Positions 24,480-32,884 of a stretch of 43,108 bases of DNA are shown here, piece by piece. The first letter of the stretch is position 1, and every line of letters starts with the position of its first letter. Source of the stretch: Elusimicrobia bacterium CG1_02_56_21. Its GTDB lineage: Bacteria > Elusimicrobiota > Elusimicrobia > Elusimicrobiales > UBA9959. The position numbers and the translations under genes are program-made. A model generated the notes under the pieces. The model was not told where the DNA came from, did not search any database, and saw only the letters and a list, made by a program, of their open reading frames with translations. The stretch lies in NCBI GenBank assembly GCA_001871115.1, contig MNUR01000103.1:1-43108 (forward strand), read 5' to 3'.

Positions 24480-25652
24480 TCATTTTTTAATTTTACGGAA
24501 CTGGCGCCGCCCGACCTGAAGTACGCAGTCCCTGGGCTCGAAAACTATATCGCCAGCCACCTTCTCGCCGTCCAGCCGTACCGCGCCCTGGTCTATCAGC
24601 CGCCTGGCTTCGTTCATGCCTTTGGCCATGCCCGCGGACACTATAAGGTAGGAAAGTTTCCCGGCTTTCTCTGCCCGGAAAGTCTCCATATCCCCGGGGA
24701 GTTCCTTGCGGCTGAACACCTGTTCGAAATTGGACCTTGCCGCCTGGGCCTGCTCTTCCCCGTGATAGCGGGCGGTTACAAGCCCCGCCAGTTTTTTCTT
24801 GGCTTCCATAGGATGCCCGGCCTTAACGGCGGCCAGGTCCTCCAGGGTCAGAAGCTCGTAATAGGAATACATCAGCGCGTCCGACACCGACATCATCTTG
24901 CCGAACATCTCGCCAGGCTGGTCGTTAAGCGCCACGGAATTGCCGTAGGACTTGGACATTTTCTTTTCTCCGTCCGTACCTATCAGCAGCGGCATCGTCA
25001 TCACGGCCTGCGGCTCCTGCCCGTTAAGTTTCTGGAGGTCGCGCCCCATCAGCAGGTTGAAGATCTGGTCCTGTCCGCCCAGCTCGATATCCGCCTTAAC
25101 GGCCACGGAATCATAGCCCTGGAATACAGGATAAAGTATCTCGAGCAGGCTCACCGGGGTTTCGGCCTTCATCCGGTTCTTAAAATCCTCGCGCTCCAGC
25201 AGCCGGGAAATAGTGACCCCTTTAGCCGAGTTTATAAAAGCGGAGACGCCGGCCGCGGGGCTGGCGAAGAAAGGCTTGAGCCATTCGCTGTTATACCGTA
25301 TTTCCGTTTTTTCCGGGTCCAGCACCTTGAAAGCCTGCTCGGTGTAGGTTTTAGAATTATCGGCTACGGTAGCGTGGTCCAGAACCGGCCGGGTGGAGTC
25401 CCGGCCGGAAGGATCGCCTACCTGCGCGGTAAAATCCCCTATGATAAGGACCACGGTATGCCCGAGGTCCTGGAACTGACGCAGCTTGGTAAGAACCACG
25501 CTGTGGCCCAGATGCAGGTCCCGGCTGGTAGGATCGGCGCCGAATTTTACGCGGAGCTTTTTACCGGAGGCCAGTTTTTTGGCCAGTTCCTCGCGGCTGA
25601 TCACATTTACCGCGCCGCGCATTATTGTTTTCAAATTTTCTTCTGTGTTCAT
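24480..25652 (-). CDS. tyrS: Tyrosyl-tRNA synthetase
   Basis: This class I synthetase of 390 residues has the HIGH-like motif DLHLGHSVVL and the KMSKS motif (KKMSKSYGN). A C-terminal S4 RNA-binding domain follows (about 325-390, with MNEARRLIDQGAVRLDG). Length and order match bacterial TyrRS. The ATG at 25652 gives MNTEENLKTIM; a longer frame begins in the region after priA without family match. The Shine-Dalgarno is weak. It heads the tyrS-fecR-thpR-mltG-tRNA unit, 153 bp after priA. Confidence 0.92.
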   Translation of the reverse strand: MNTEENLKTIMRGAVNVISREELAKKLASGKKLRVKFGADPTSRDLHLGHSVVLTKLRQFQDLGHTVVLIIGDFTAQVGDPSGRDSTRPVLDHATVADNSKTYTEQAFKVLDPEKTEIRYNSEWLKPFFASPAAGVSAFINSAKGVTISRLLEREDFKNRMKAETPVSLLEILYPVFQGYDSVAVKADIELGGQDQIFNLLMGRDLQKLNGQEPQAVMTMPLLIGTDGEKKMSKSYGNSVALNDQPGEMFGKMMSVSDALMYSYYELLTLEDLAAVKAGHPMEAKKKLAGLVTARYHGEEQAQAARSNFEQVFSRKELPGDMETFRAEKAGKLSYLIVSAGMAKGMNEARRLIDQGAVRLDGEKVAGDIVFEPRDCVLQVGRRQFRKIKK

Positions 25653-25805
25653 ATCTTTGTATTTACCGCGGTCACATAATCTTCCGGTCGAGAACCTGCG
25701 TCCCGGTGTAAAAGCGCTGAAGCCGCGGGCACAAGGGTATTGTATTATTTTTGCGCGCCGCCGCGCGAGGACCAATCCTCAGTCTCCCCGCCCGGGCCGC
25801 CCGGC

Positions 25806-27830
25806 TCAGGCAAAACCGTGCGGATCCGCTTCTATGAAATACTTTACTCCCGGCCTTTTAGCCAGGGCGCGCGCTTTCTCCAGGCACAGCATCGCGTCGG
25901 TTTCGGAGGCCGCCTTCACCAGGTAGTACTCGCTGTAAAACTTCCGCTTCTCCTCTCCCGGAGACGTAACCGGCCCGAGTATTTCTCCGGCGTCCCCTGA
26001 CAGGAAGGACATGGACTTCAGGAAATCGGACGCGGCGGCGTCGAGCGCCGGGCGGTTGAAGGAAGCGAACCTTGCCTTGACGATATACGAATAAGGCGGG
26101 TAGAAGAAATCTTTGCGGGCCGCAAGCTCCCCGTCCGCGAAGGAAGGATAGTCCATCTCGGCGAGCCGGGAGAACACAAAATGCCCCGCTTCCCTGGTCT
26201 GGATAAAAAGCTCTCCCTCGGGGCCGAGCAGCCTCCAGGCCCCGTAATAAGCCTGGAACGATTTTTCAGAAGCCCGGAAATCCGCGCTGGAAAGGTCCGA
26301 GTCCGCGTCGATAAAAGCGGTCAGCGCCAGGCGGGGGGCGCCGAGCTCCCGCAGCGCTATCCGCGTTCCTACCAGAACATCGGCTTCGCCCTTGGAGAAA
26401 CTTTCCAATTCACCGCGCATTTTCTTCAGAGAACCGCGCAGAACATCCCCGTCAAACCGGGCTATTTTGGCGGCGGGCAGCAATTTAGAAAGCGCTTCCT
26501 GGGCCTTTTGAGTCCCGGTCCCGTAGTCCCGGAAAACCTTGCCCGCGCATTTCGGGCAGGTCTGGGGTTTGGGCTCCTTCTTTCCGCAGCGCCTGCAGAG
26601 CAGATATTGCGTTCCGTCCCCCGCTTTCTGGAGAGTCATTCCGGGGCCGCAGCCCTGGCAGCGCTTCATCCAACCGCAGTTTGCGCAGAACAGGCGGGAA
26701 GCATAGCCTTTGCGGCCCGCTATCACTAGAGCCTGCCTGCCGGAGGCAAATACCCGCCGCAGACTGTCGGCCAAAGGCCGGGCCAGTACGTCCCCGGGAT
26801 ACTCCGTCATGTCCAGCACCCTGACGTCCGGAAAAGGGCTTACGGTCTCCGCAGAAGGAACTCCTGCCGTCCGGGTTTGAGGGCCCCGCCCCGCAGATCC
26901 CCGGGCGGCGGTGGAAAGAGCGTCAAACCTGGTAATTTCTCCCGAGGCCGTTGCGCCCCAGGTTTCTATAGAAGGGCACGGGCTCGCCAGTACCGCCTGC
27001 CCGCCAAGGGCTTTCATGCGTTTCAGGAGTACTTCCCTCGCGTGATAAAAAGGCTCGGCCTCTTCCTGTCTGTAAATTTCCTCATGTTCCCCGTCCATAA
27101 GGCCCAGCCGCAAATTTTTAAAAGCCAGAAAAACCCCGGCGCGGGTGGAAATCACAATCTTGTGTTTACCGTCAAAAGCCCCTGCCCAGGCCTCTGCGCG
27201 TTTTTTAGGAGTAAGCCTTGCGTGCCACACGCCGACCCTTCCCGGGAAAACGGGTTCCAGGGCGGCCGCAAGCGAGGGGATAAAACCCAGGTCCGGAACC
27301 AGCAGAAGGCCCTGTGCGTTTCCGGTAAGCCCCGCCGCAAGCACAGCCGGGTAGAGAAGTTCGCGCCGCTCGCCGGGCGCGAGCCGCAGCAGGTAAGTTC
27401 CCGGGCGCCCGGAAGAGAGCATACCGCTTAATTTTTCCAGTCCTGGCTGTTCGGCCGGAACTGCGGGCAACCCTGCCTGAGGGACGGGGCCCTGAGCAGC
27501 GAGGTCTTTAGGAGCATGAGCGTAAAAAGCGCCGAGGCAGAGCCCGGGAGGTGAACCCCAGCGGCCGGCCATCCACCTGGCCAGGGGCAGGGCGTCCTCC
27601 GGGAAAAGCGGCTCTTCTTCAAGCAGGCGTGTTATCGTTTTAAGCTCTTTAAAACCGGTAAGGTCCGCGTCTTTTTCAGGCAGTACGCGCACTATCATTC
27701 CTACAGCTTCACGCTTTCCCAGCGGGGCCTGCACGCGCAGGCCCGGGGCGGCCAGCAGTTCCATCTCCTCGGGCAGAAGATAGTAAAATGTCCGCCGCAG
27801 CGGGATGGGGAATGAAATTTCAGCCAGCAT
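25806..27830 (-). CDS. priA: PriA-like primosome protein with degenerate helicase motifs
   Basis: The 674-residue protein has the whole PriA layout. An N-terminal DNA-binding domain comes first (ISFPIPLRRTFYYLLP). The helicase lobes follow, carrying the zinc region with all eight cysteines (C382, C385, C391, C394, C412, C415, C425, C428). The C-terminal domain has KDFFYPPYSYIVKARF. However, the Walker A site reads RLAPGERRE (149-157) where GVTGSGKTE is expected. Walker B is DGEH (246-249) instead of DEEH. The GSATPS motif is ASPCPS. The last helicase motif (expected QVAGRAGR) reads AYYGAWRLLG (525-534). It should therefore be unable to hydrolyse ATP, yet keeps the DNA- and partner-binding parts, so a scaffold role in replication restart is likely. 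It is the only gene between udg and tyrS. Confidence 0.88.
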   Translation of the reverse strand: MLAEISFPIPLRRTFYYLLPEEMELLAAPGLRVQAPLGKREAVGMIVRVLPEKDADLTGFKELKTITRLLEEEPLFPEDALPLARWMAGRWGSPPGLCLGAFYAHAPKDLAAQGPVPQAGLPAVPAEQPGLEKLSGMLSSGRPGTYLLRLAPGERRELLYPAVLAAGLTGNAQGLLLVPDLGFIPSLAAALEPVFPGRVGVWHARLTPKKRAEAWAGAFDGKHKIVISTRAGVFLAFKNLRLGLMDGEHEEIYRQEEAEPFYHAREVLLKRMKALGGQAVLASPCPSIETWGATASGEITRFDALSTAARGSAGRGPQTRTAGVPSAETVSPFPDVRVLDMTEYPGDVLARPLADSLRRVFASGRQALVIAGRKGYASRLFCANCGWMKRCQGCGPGMTLQKAGDGTQYLLCRRCGKKEPKPQTCPKCAGKVFRDYGTGTQKAQEALSKLLPAAKIARFDGDVLRGSLKKMRGELESFSKGEADVLVGTRIALRELGAPRLALTAFIDADSDLSSADFRASEKSFQAYYGAWRLLGPEGELFIQTREAGHFVFSRLAEMDYPSFADGELAARKDFFYPPYSYIVKARFASFNRPALDAAASDFLKSMSFLSGDAGEILGPVTSPGEEKRKFYSEYYLVKAASETDAMLCLEKARALAKRPGVKYFIEADPHGFA

Positions 27831-27938
27831 ATGAACCAGTTTTGTCCGGAGTCCGGGCGGCGGCGCCGGACACCGGGAGGTTAGACTATTTTACCAGTTT
27901 TAGGCCTATGGCCATGCCGTAATTAGAGCTATGCTCAT

Positions 27939-28724
27939 CTAACGGCCAAGAAAGGACTTCAGCATCTTCATGTCTTCCCAGGCGTCGCGTTTCAGGTTGG
28001 AATTGCGCAGCAGCGCCTCGGGGTGGTAGGTAGGGAGGACTTTTATGGGGTGGCCGGGGCCGAACAGCTCCACGGGGTAATCATACCAGTGCCCGCGTAC
28101 GGCAGAGATGCCTTTATCTATGTTCAGAAGGAGCTTTGTCGGCGCGGAACCCAGGGTAACTATGCAGACCGGTTTTATGAACCGCAGCTGCTCGTCGAGG
28201 TAGGGGCGGCAGGAGGACATTTCCTCTGTGGTCGGGGTGCGGTCGTTCCCGTGAGACTCGGGGCTTTCCGGGTTCTTCATCGGGTGACATTTCACAATAT
28301 TGGCGAGGTAGACGTCGGAACGCTTAAGGCCCAGTACAGTTGCAAGGATTTTATCGAGCAGCTCTCCGGAGCGCCCAGCAAAAGGCTCACCCTGGTGGTC
28401 CTCCTGAAAGCCGGGCCCCTCTCCGACAAAAACCACTTTGGCCCTTGGATTACCCGCCCCGAAAACGGAATTAAGCCTGGCGTGGCCAAGCCCGCACTTA
28501 CGGCATTTCCTTACGGTCTCGGCGAGCGACTCCATATCGGCGACCTGCAGGGCGGAGGCGGCGGGGGCCGTAGTCGCGGCAGGGGGGGCGGCCAAAACGA
28601 GAGCGGGGGGGACCGGACCGGGTTTACTGATTTTGCGGCTGTGAGGAGGCTCAGCCAGATTTTCATCCAGAGAATTAATATAGGCTGCCAGGTCCTTGGC
28701 AGCTTCGGCCAGCTCCTGCCTCAT
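27939..28724 (-). CDS. udg: Family 4 (iron-sulfur) uracil-DNA glycosylase
   Basis: This enzyme removes uracil from DNA. The catalytic motif GEGPGFQED (101-109) and the HPEALLRN motif are family 4 type. Four cysteines, C74, C77, C146 and C172, are placed to bind a [4Fe-4S] cluster. An extra N-terminal 70 residues, including an Ala/Pro-rich linker (about 36-60), precedes the core; that tail is not needed for catalysis. The gene begins 3 bp after the rpoZ stop and lies downstream of gmk, so it is the last gene of a probable operon. Confidence 0.9.
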   Translation of the reverse strand: MRQELAEAAKDLAAYINSLDENLAEPPHSRKISKPGPVPPALVLAAPPAATTAPAASALQVADMESLAETVRKCRKCGLGHARLNSVFGAGNPRAKVVFVGEGPGFQEDHQGEPFAGRSGELLDKILATVLGLKRSDVYLANIVKCHPMKNPESPESHGNDRTPTTEEMSSCRPYLDEQLRFIKPVCIVTLGSAPTKLLLNIDKGISAVRGHWYDYPVELFGPGHPIKVLPTYHPEALLRNSNLKRDAWEDMKMLKSFLGR

Positions 28725-28727
28725 TGT

Positions 28728-29033
28728 TTAGAGTTCTTTAACAACCCGGGGTTTACGGGGCTCGTCGGAGCGCTTGGAGAAAAGTTTCTCTTCGAGCGCC
28801 TGGTCGGCGGTTACAGCCGCTTCGATCTCGGCTATCTTGATCTTGCCGCTTACCACGTCAAAAAGCGCGCGGTCTATCAGTTCGGCCATCGGAACATTGC
28901 GGTACTCTTCCTGGCGGCGCAGGTGGCGGGCCCACTGCATGGCGCGCACGATGTCCAGGTATTTGGACGGGCCGTAATCCGAGATAAGTTTTTCCAGGTC
29001 GGCTTCTTTTTCAACTTTAACATGCGTCGTCAT
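28728..29033 (-). CDS. rpoZ: DNA-directed RNA polymerase omega subunit (RpoZ-like)
   Basis: The 101-residue protein fits the omega/Rpb6 pattern. A conserved helix pair (GPSKYLDIVRAMQWARHLRRQ) is followed by ELIDRALFDVVSGKIK, and it is located directly after gmk, where rpoZ usually lies in bacteria. The similarity is divergent, so identity is based on pattern and position. The ATG at 29033 is chosen over an ATG at 29045 because GGAGG sits five bases before it. It likely stabilises the RNA polymerase beta-prime subunit. Overall charge and size fit omega. Confidence 0.75.
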   Translation of the reverse strand: MTTHVKVEKEADLEKLISDYGPSKYLDIVRAMQWARHLRRQEEYRNVPMAELIDRALFDVVSGKIKIAEIEAAVTADQALEEKLFSKRSDEPRKPRVVKEL

Positions 29034-29084
29034 AGTATCCTCCATTGAATCACAATCAAATGCTGTATAGCCTGCCGCTTGCTT

Positions 29085-29714
29085 TTAAATTTTTCTATCG
29101 AGCTGCTTCCTGAAAGCCGTTACCTTGTCCAGGTTGCGGCCGGTCTTGCGGGTTTCAAGCTCCGCTATCGCGGCTACTTCGCGTATGGCTTCCGGGAGCT
29201 TATCGTTTATCACCAGGTAGTCGTAACCGGAAGCGACCTTAAGCTCGGCGCGGGCGGTTTCCAGCCTTACCGCAACGTTCTCAGGGGCCTCTCCGCGGCC
29301 GCGCAGGCGCTGCACCAGCGTCTTGAGGTCCGGCGGCAGCAGGAAAACGGTAACCGTCTCCGGGAAAATCCTCTTAACCGAACGCGCGCCCTTGACGTCT
29401 ATGGTCATTAAAGGGATACGCCCCTTTTCAAGAACCTCCACTACCGACTTCACCGGCGTCCCGTAATAGTTGCCGTGTACCTTCGCCCACTCCAGCAGCT
29501 TGCCGCCGGCCCTGAGGCGGGAAAACTGGTCCGCGCTGACAAAATAATAATCCTTTCCTTCAACTTCTCCCGGGCGCCTGGCCCTGGTGGTGCAGGTAAT
29601 GCTGAAAGAAAAACGCTTATCCTGTTTCAGGAGTCCTGAACGCACTACGGTCTTTCCTCCCCCGGAAGGGGAGGAAATGACCATAGGGAAGTATTTATAG
29701 TTCTTTTGTCGCAC
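29085..29714 (-). CDS. gmk: Guanylate kinase
   Basis: Gmk converts GMP to GDP. The 209-residue protein has a P-loop (SSPSGGGKTVV), the GMP-binding segment TTRARRPGEVEGKDYYFV, and a TIDVKGARSVKRIFPE segment. The start is GTG at 29714 with GAGG seven bases upstream. An ATG ten codons later would also keep the P-loop. It follows ppdK by 9 bp and precedes rpoZ, the conserved gmk-rpoZ order. Confidence 0.93.
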   Translation of the reverse strand: MRQKNYKYFPMVISSPSGGGKTVVRSGLLKQDKRFSFSITCTTRARRPGEVEGKDYYFVSADQFSRLRAGGKLLEWAKVHGNYYGTPVKSVVEVLEKGRIPLMTIDVKGARSVKRIFPETVTVFLLPPDLKTLVQRLRGRGEAPENVAVRLETARAELKVASGYDYLVINDKLPEAIREVAAIAELETRKTGRNLDKVTAFRKQLDRKI

Positions 29715-29723
29715 TTACTAGCC

Positions 29724-32546
29724 TCAGACGCCCTTGTTCTTTCTCGGCGAGCGTATCTGGGACTGGGCCGCAGACAAGATGGCTATCGGAACCCGGAACG
29801 GGGAACAGGACACGTAGTTCAGACCGGCCTTGTGGCAGAAATAAACAGAAGCCGGTTCTCCGCCGTGTTCGCCGCAGATACCTATCTTCAGGTCTTTGCG
29901 GGTCTTGCGGCCGCGCTCTACCGCGATCTTGATAAGTTCGCCAACCCCGTCCTGGTCTATCGTCACGAAAGGATCGTTCGGGATGATCTTAAGCCTGGGG
30001 TTATTGTCCTTGTCCTTATCCTTCTGGTACTCGGCGAGGAAGAAACCGGAATCGTCACGGGAATAACCGAAAGTCATCTGGGTCAGGTCGTTGGTCCCGA
30101 AGGAGAAGAACTCCATGGTCTCGGAGAGCTTCCCGGCCAGGAGGCAGGCGCGGGGAATCTCTATCATGGTTCCGACCATGTACTTGACCTTTACGCCTTT
30201 CTGCTTCATAACCTCGGCGTAAACGCGGTGAATGATCTCGGCCTGGTGCTTGACCTCGTTCTCCAGGGAGACTACGGGGATCATGATATCCGGGAACACC
30301 TTGATGCCTTCCTTATGAAGTTCGGCCGCGGCTTCGAATATCGCGCGGGCCTGCATTTCGGTTATTTCGGGATAGGTAACGCCCAGGCGCACCCCGCGGT
30401 GCCCCATCATGGGGTTGGACTCGCGCAGCGCGGTGGCGCGGGTCTCTAGTTCGTCATATGAGATATGCAGGCTGGCCGCCAGCTCCTGGAGTTTCTCCTT
30501 CTGATGCGGCACAAACTCGTGCAGGGGGGGGTCCATAAGCCGCACGGTCACATGCAGCCCTTCCATTACCTTGAAAGTGGCCTTAATGTCGGCTTTCATG
30601 TGGGGGAAGAGTTCATTGAGGGCGGCTTTGCGCTCCTCGAGGGTCCTGGACATGATCATTTTGCGCAGTTTAAAGAGAGGCTGGTCGGAACCTTTACCGT
30701 AGAACATATGTTCTATGCGGAACAGGCCTATGCCCTCGGCGCCGTAGCTGCGGGCCTGGGCGGAGTCCGCGGGAGTCTCGGCGTTGGTCCAGACCTTCAG
30801 GGCGCGGATCGAATTGCAGTACTTCAGGAAATCATTGAGCATCGCCATTGTGGCGCCGCCCGGCTCTACCAGCGCCATCTTTCCGGTGTAGATAAGGCCG
30901 CGGGAACCGTTCAGCGAGATCCAGTCGCCCTCCTTGAGGACTTCGCCGCCCAGGGAAAGGGTTTTGGCTTTCAGGTCTATCTTTACGTCGGCGCAGCCCA
31001 CTACGCAGCATTTGCCCCAGCCGCGCGCCACCAGGGCGGCGTGCGAGGTCATTCCGCCGCGGGCGGTGAGGATAGCTTCCGCAGCCCTCATGCCTTCCAC
31101 GTCCTCGGGATTGGTCTCTTCGCGGACCAGGATAACGTGCTTGTCGGCCTTGCGCCACTTAACGGCTTCTTCGGCCGTAAAAACTATCATGCCCACGGCG
31201 CCGCCGGGGCCCGCGGGAAGACCTTTGCCTATAGGCTTGGTCGCGAGTTCTATCTTAGGATCCAGAATCGGGTGCAGCAGCTCGTCGAGCTGGTCCGGAG
31301 TGACGCGCATGACAACTTCTTCCTTGGTAGCGAGTTTCTCTTTATGCATGTCGAGGGCCATGCGCACCGCCGCGAGGCCGTTGCGTTTACCCACGCGGCA
31401 CTGCAGCATATAGAGTTTGCCTTTCTCTATGGTAAATTCTATATCCAGCATGTCGTGGTAGTGTTTTTCAAGCTTGGCGCGGATAGCGGCCAGCTCTTTA
31501 TACGCCTTGGGCATCAACTGCTCAAGAGACTTGAGTCCCTTGGACTGGTCGTTGCGGCTGGCTTCGTTGATAGGGCGGGGGGTGCGGATACCGGCCACCA
31601 CGTCCTCGCCCTGCGCGTTCTCAAGGAACTCGCCGAAGAAAGCGTTCTCGCCCGTGCCGGGATTGCGGGTAAAACCGACGCCGGTGGACGATTCGTCGCC
31701 CATATTGCCGAACACCATGGTCTGCACGCTGACGGCGGTGCCCCACTCTCCGGGGATACCCTCAATGCGGCGGTAGGAAACGGCGCGCTTGCCCATCCAG
31801 GATGCGAATACGGCGCCGATGGAGCCCCACAGCTGGTCCATGGGATTGTCGGGGAATTCTTTCTTCAGGACTTCCTTGACCTTGGCTTTGAACAGGACGG
31901 AAAGTTCTTTCAGGTCTTCGGCGGTGAGGTCGGTGTCGGACTTGGCGCCTTTCTTGGTCTTCATGTCGTGCATAATGCGCTCAAGCTGCTTGCGGATCCC
32001 CTTGTCGTCGGCGGGCTCTATGCCGGCGGCCTTTTCCATGACCACATCAGAGTACATCATGATCAGGCGGCGGTAAGAATCGTAAACAAAGCGGGGGTTG
32101 CTGGTGAGATCTATCAGGCCGGGGATGGTCCCCTCCGTGAGACCGACGTTAAGGATGGTCTCCATCATGCCGGGCATTGAACTGCGGGCGCCGGAGCGGA
32201 CGGAAACAAGCAGGGGGTTCGCAGCGTCGCCGAATTTCTTGCCGGTCAGTTCCTCCACCTTGCGCAGGTTCTTCTCTACATCCTGGGTAAGGCCCTTGGG
32301 ATAGGAGCGCTTATTGCCCCAGTAATAGGTACAGATCTCGGTGGTAAGAGTGAAACCCGGGGGGACGGGAAGGCGCAGGTCGGGATGGCCTGCCATCTCC
32401 GCGAGGTTGGCGCCCTTGCCGCCCAGCAGGTTCTTCATGGACGCTTTGCCGTCGGCTTTGCCGCCGCCGAAGAAATAAATTGTTTTTTTGGAAATTTTAA
32501 CAGCACTGGATACTTTAGCTTTTGATTTCACGGCCGTTTTAAGCAT
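29724..32546 (-). CDS. ppdK: Pyruvate, phosphate dikinase
   Basis: PPDK interconverts pyruvate, ATP and phosphate with phosphoenolpyruvate, AMP and pyrophosphate, and is common in anaerobic glycolysis and gluconeogenesis. The 940-residue protein has the N-terminal ATP-grasp region (LLGGKGANLAEMAG), the swivelling domain with the catalytic His in GGMTSHAALVARGWG, and a C-terminal PEP/pyruvate barrel ending in GICGEHGGEP and VSCSPFRVP, where the Cys is the general acid. A lysine-rich N-terminal 20 residues precede the ATP-grasp domain. AGGAG lies 10 bases upstream of the ATG. It is the first gene of ppdK-gmk-rpoZ-udg. Confidence 0.94.
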   Translation of the reverse strand: MLKTAVKSKAKVSSAVKISKKTIYFFGGGKADGKASMKNLLGGKGANLAEMAGHPDLRLPVPPGFTLTTEICTYYWGNKRSYPKGLTQDVEKNLRKVEELTGKKFGDAANPLLVSVRSGARSSMPGMMETILNVGLTEGTIPGLIDLTSNPRFVYDSYRRLIMMYSDVVMEKAAGIEPADDKGIRKQLERIMHDMKTKKGAKSDTDLTAEDLKELSVLFKAKVKEVLKKEFPDNPMDQLWGSIGAVFASWMGKRAVSYRRIEGIPGEWGTAVSVQTMVFGNMGDESSTGVGFTRNPGTGENAFFGEFLENAQGEDVVAGIRTPRPINEASRNDQSKGLKSLEQLMPKAYKELAAIRAKLEKHYHDMLDIEFTIEKGKLYMLQCRVGKRNGLAAVRMALDMHKEKLATKEEVVMRVTPDQLDELLHPILDPKIELATKPIGKGLPAGPGGAVGMIVFTAEEAVKWRKADKHVILVREETNPEDVEGMRAAEAILTARGGMTSHAALVARGWGKCCVVGCADVKIDLKAKTLSLGGEVLKEGDWISLNGSRGLIYTGKMALVEPGGATMAMLNDFLKYCNSIRALKVWTNAETPADSAQARSYGAEGIGLFRIEHMFYGKGSDQPLFKLRKMIMSRTLEERKAALNELFPHMKADIKATFKVMEGLHVTVRLMDPPLHEFVPHQKEKLQELAASLHISYDELETRATALRESNPMMGHRGVRLGVTYPEITEMQARAIFEAAAELHKEGIKVFPDIMIPVVSLENEVKHQAEIIHRVYAEVMKQKGVKVKYMVGTMIEIPRACLLAGKLSETMEFFSFGTNDLTQMTFGYSRDDSGFFLAEYQKDKDKDNNPRLKIIPNDPFVTIDQDGVGELIKIAVERGRKTRKDLKIGICGEHGGEPASVYFCHKAGLNYVSCSPFRVPIAILSAAQSQIRSPRKNKGV

Positions 32547-32674
32547 ATTTTTCGGGCTCCTATGACTATTTTAATATCGTCCCGCGGGTGCAGGGGGTAA
32601 AAAGCCCCTAGATGGAGCTAGCTTTATAGTACTAAATGAGTGGCAGGGGGGGCAATAAGGCGGGGAGGCGCCTT

Positions 32675-32884
32675 TTACGGCCTGTTAAATCTTCTTTTCA
32701 GCGCGCGCTCAAGGTATTCTACGGCCATAGGGAACATAAAGAAGAGCAAAACAAGGATCACGAAGGAAAAAAGAACCCCGCCTATGCCGCGCAGGAAGGG
32801 GTCGAGGCCGGTGGCCTGGAACAAAATGGCCGCGGCAATTACCCCGGTCACCCGGTTGCGCCGCTTTACCTCAGAAAGCTTCAC
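32675..32884 (-). CDS. 69-residue membrane protein coupled to the oligopeptidase
   Basis: The product has a basic N-terminus (KLSEVKRRNR), two hydrophobic segments (VTGVIAAAILFQATG and GVLFSFVILVLLFFMFPM) and a basic C-terminus (ALKRRFNRP). The start codon is GTG, overlapping the stop of the oligopeptidase gene as GTGA, a standard coupling arrangement. Its position is the only clue to function. I do not recognise a family. A 6-bp hairpin (32657-32674) lies directly after its stop. Confidence 0.55.
   Translation of the reverse strand: MKLSEVKRRNRVTGVIAAAILFQATGLDPFLRGIGGVLFSFVILVLLFFMFPMAVEYLERALKRRFNRP

Noticed and set aside
28540..28620. G-rich low-complexity run that looked like a repeat
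   Set aside because: It encodes the Ala/Pro-rich linker of the uracil-DNA glycosylase; codon bias explains it.
30465..32180. 571-codon + strand open frame
   Set aside because: It is antisense to ppdK, which has complete family motifs. High GC in third positions creates such long shadows.
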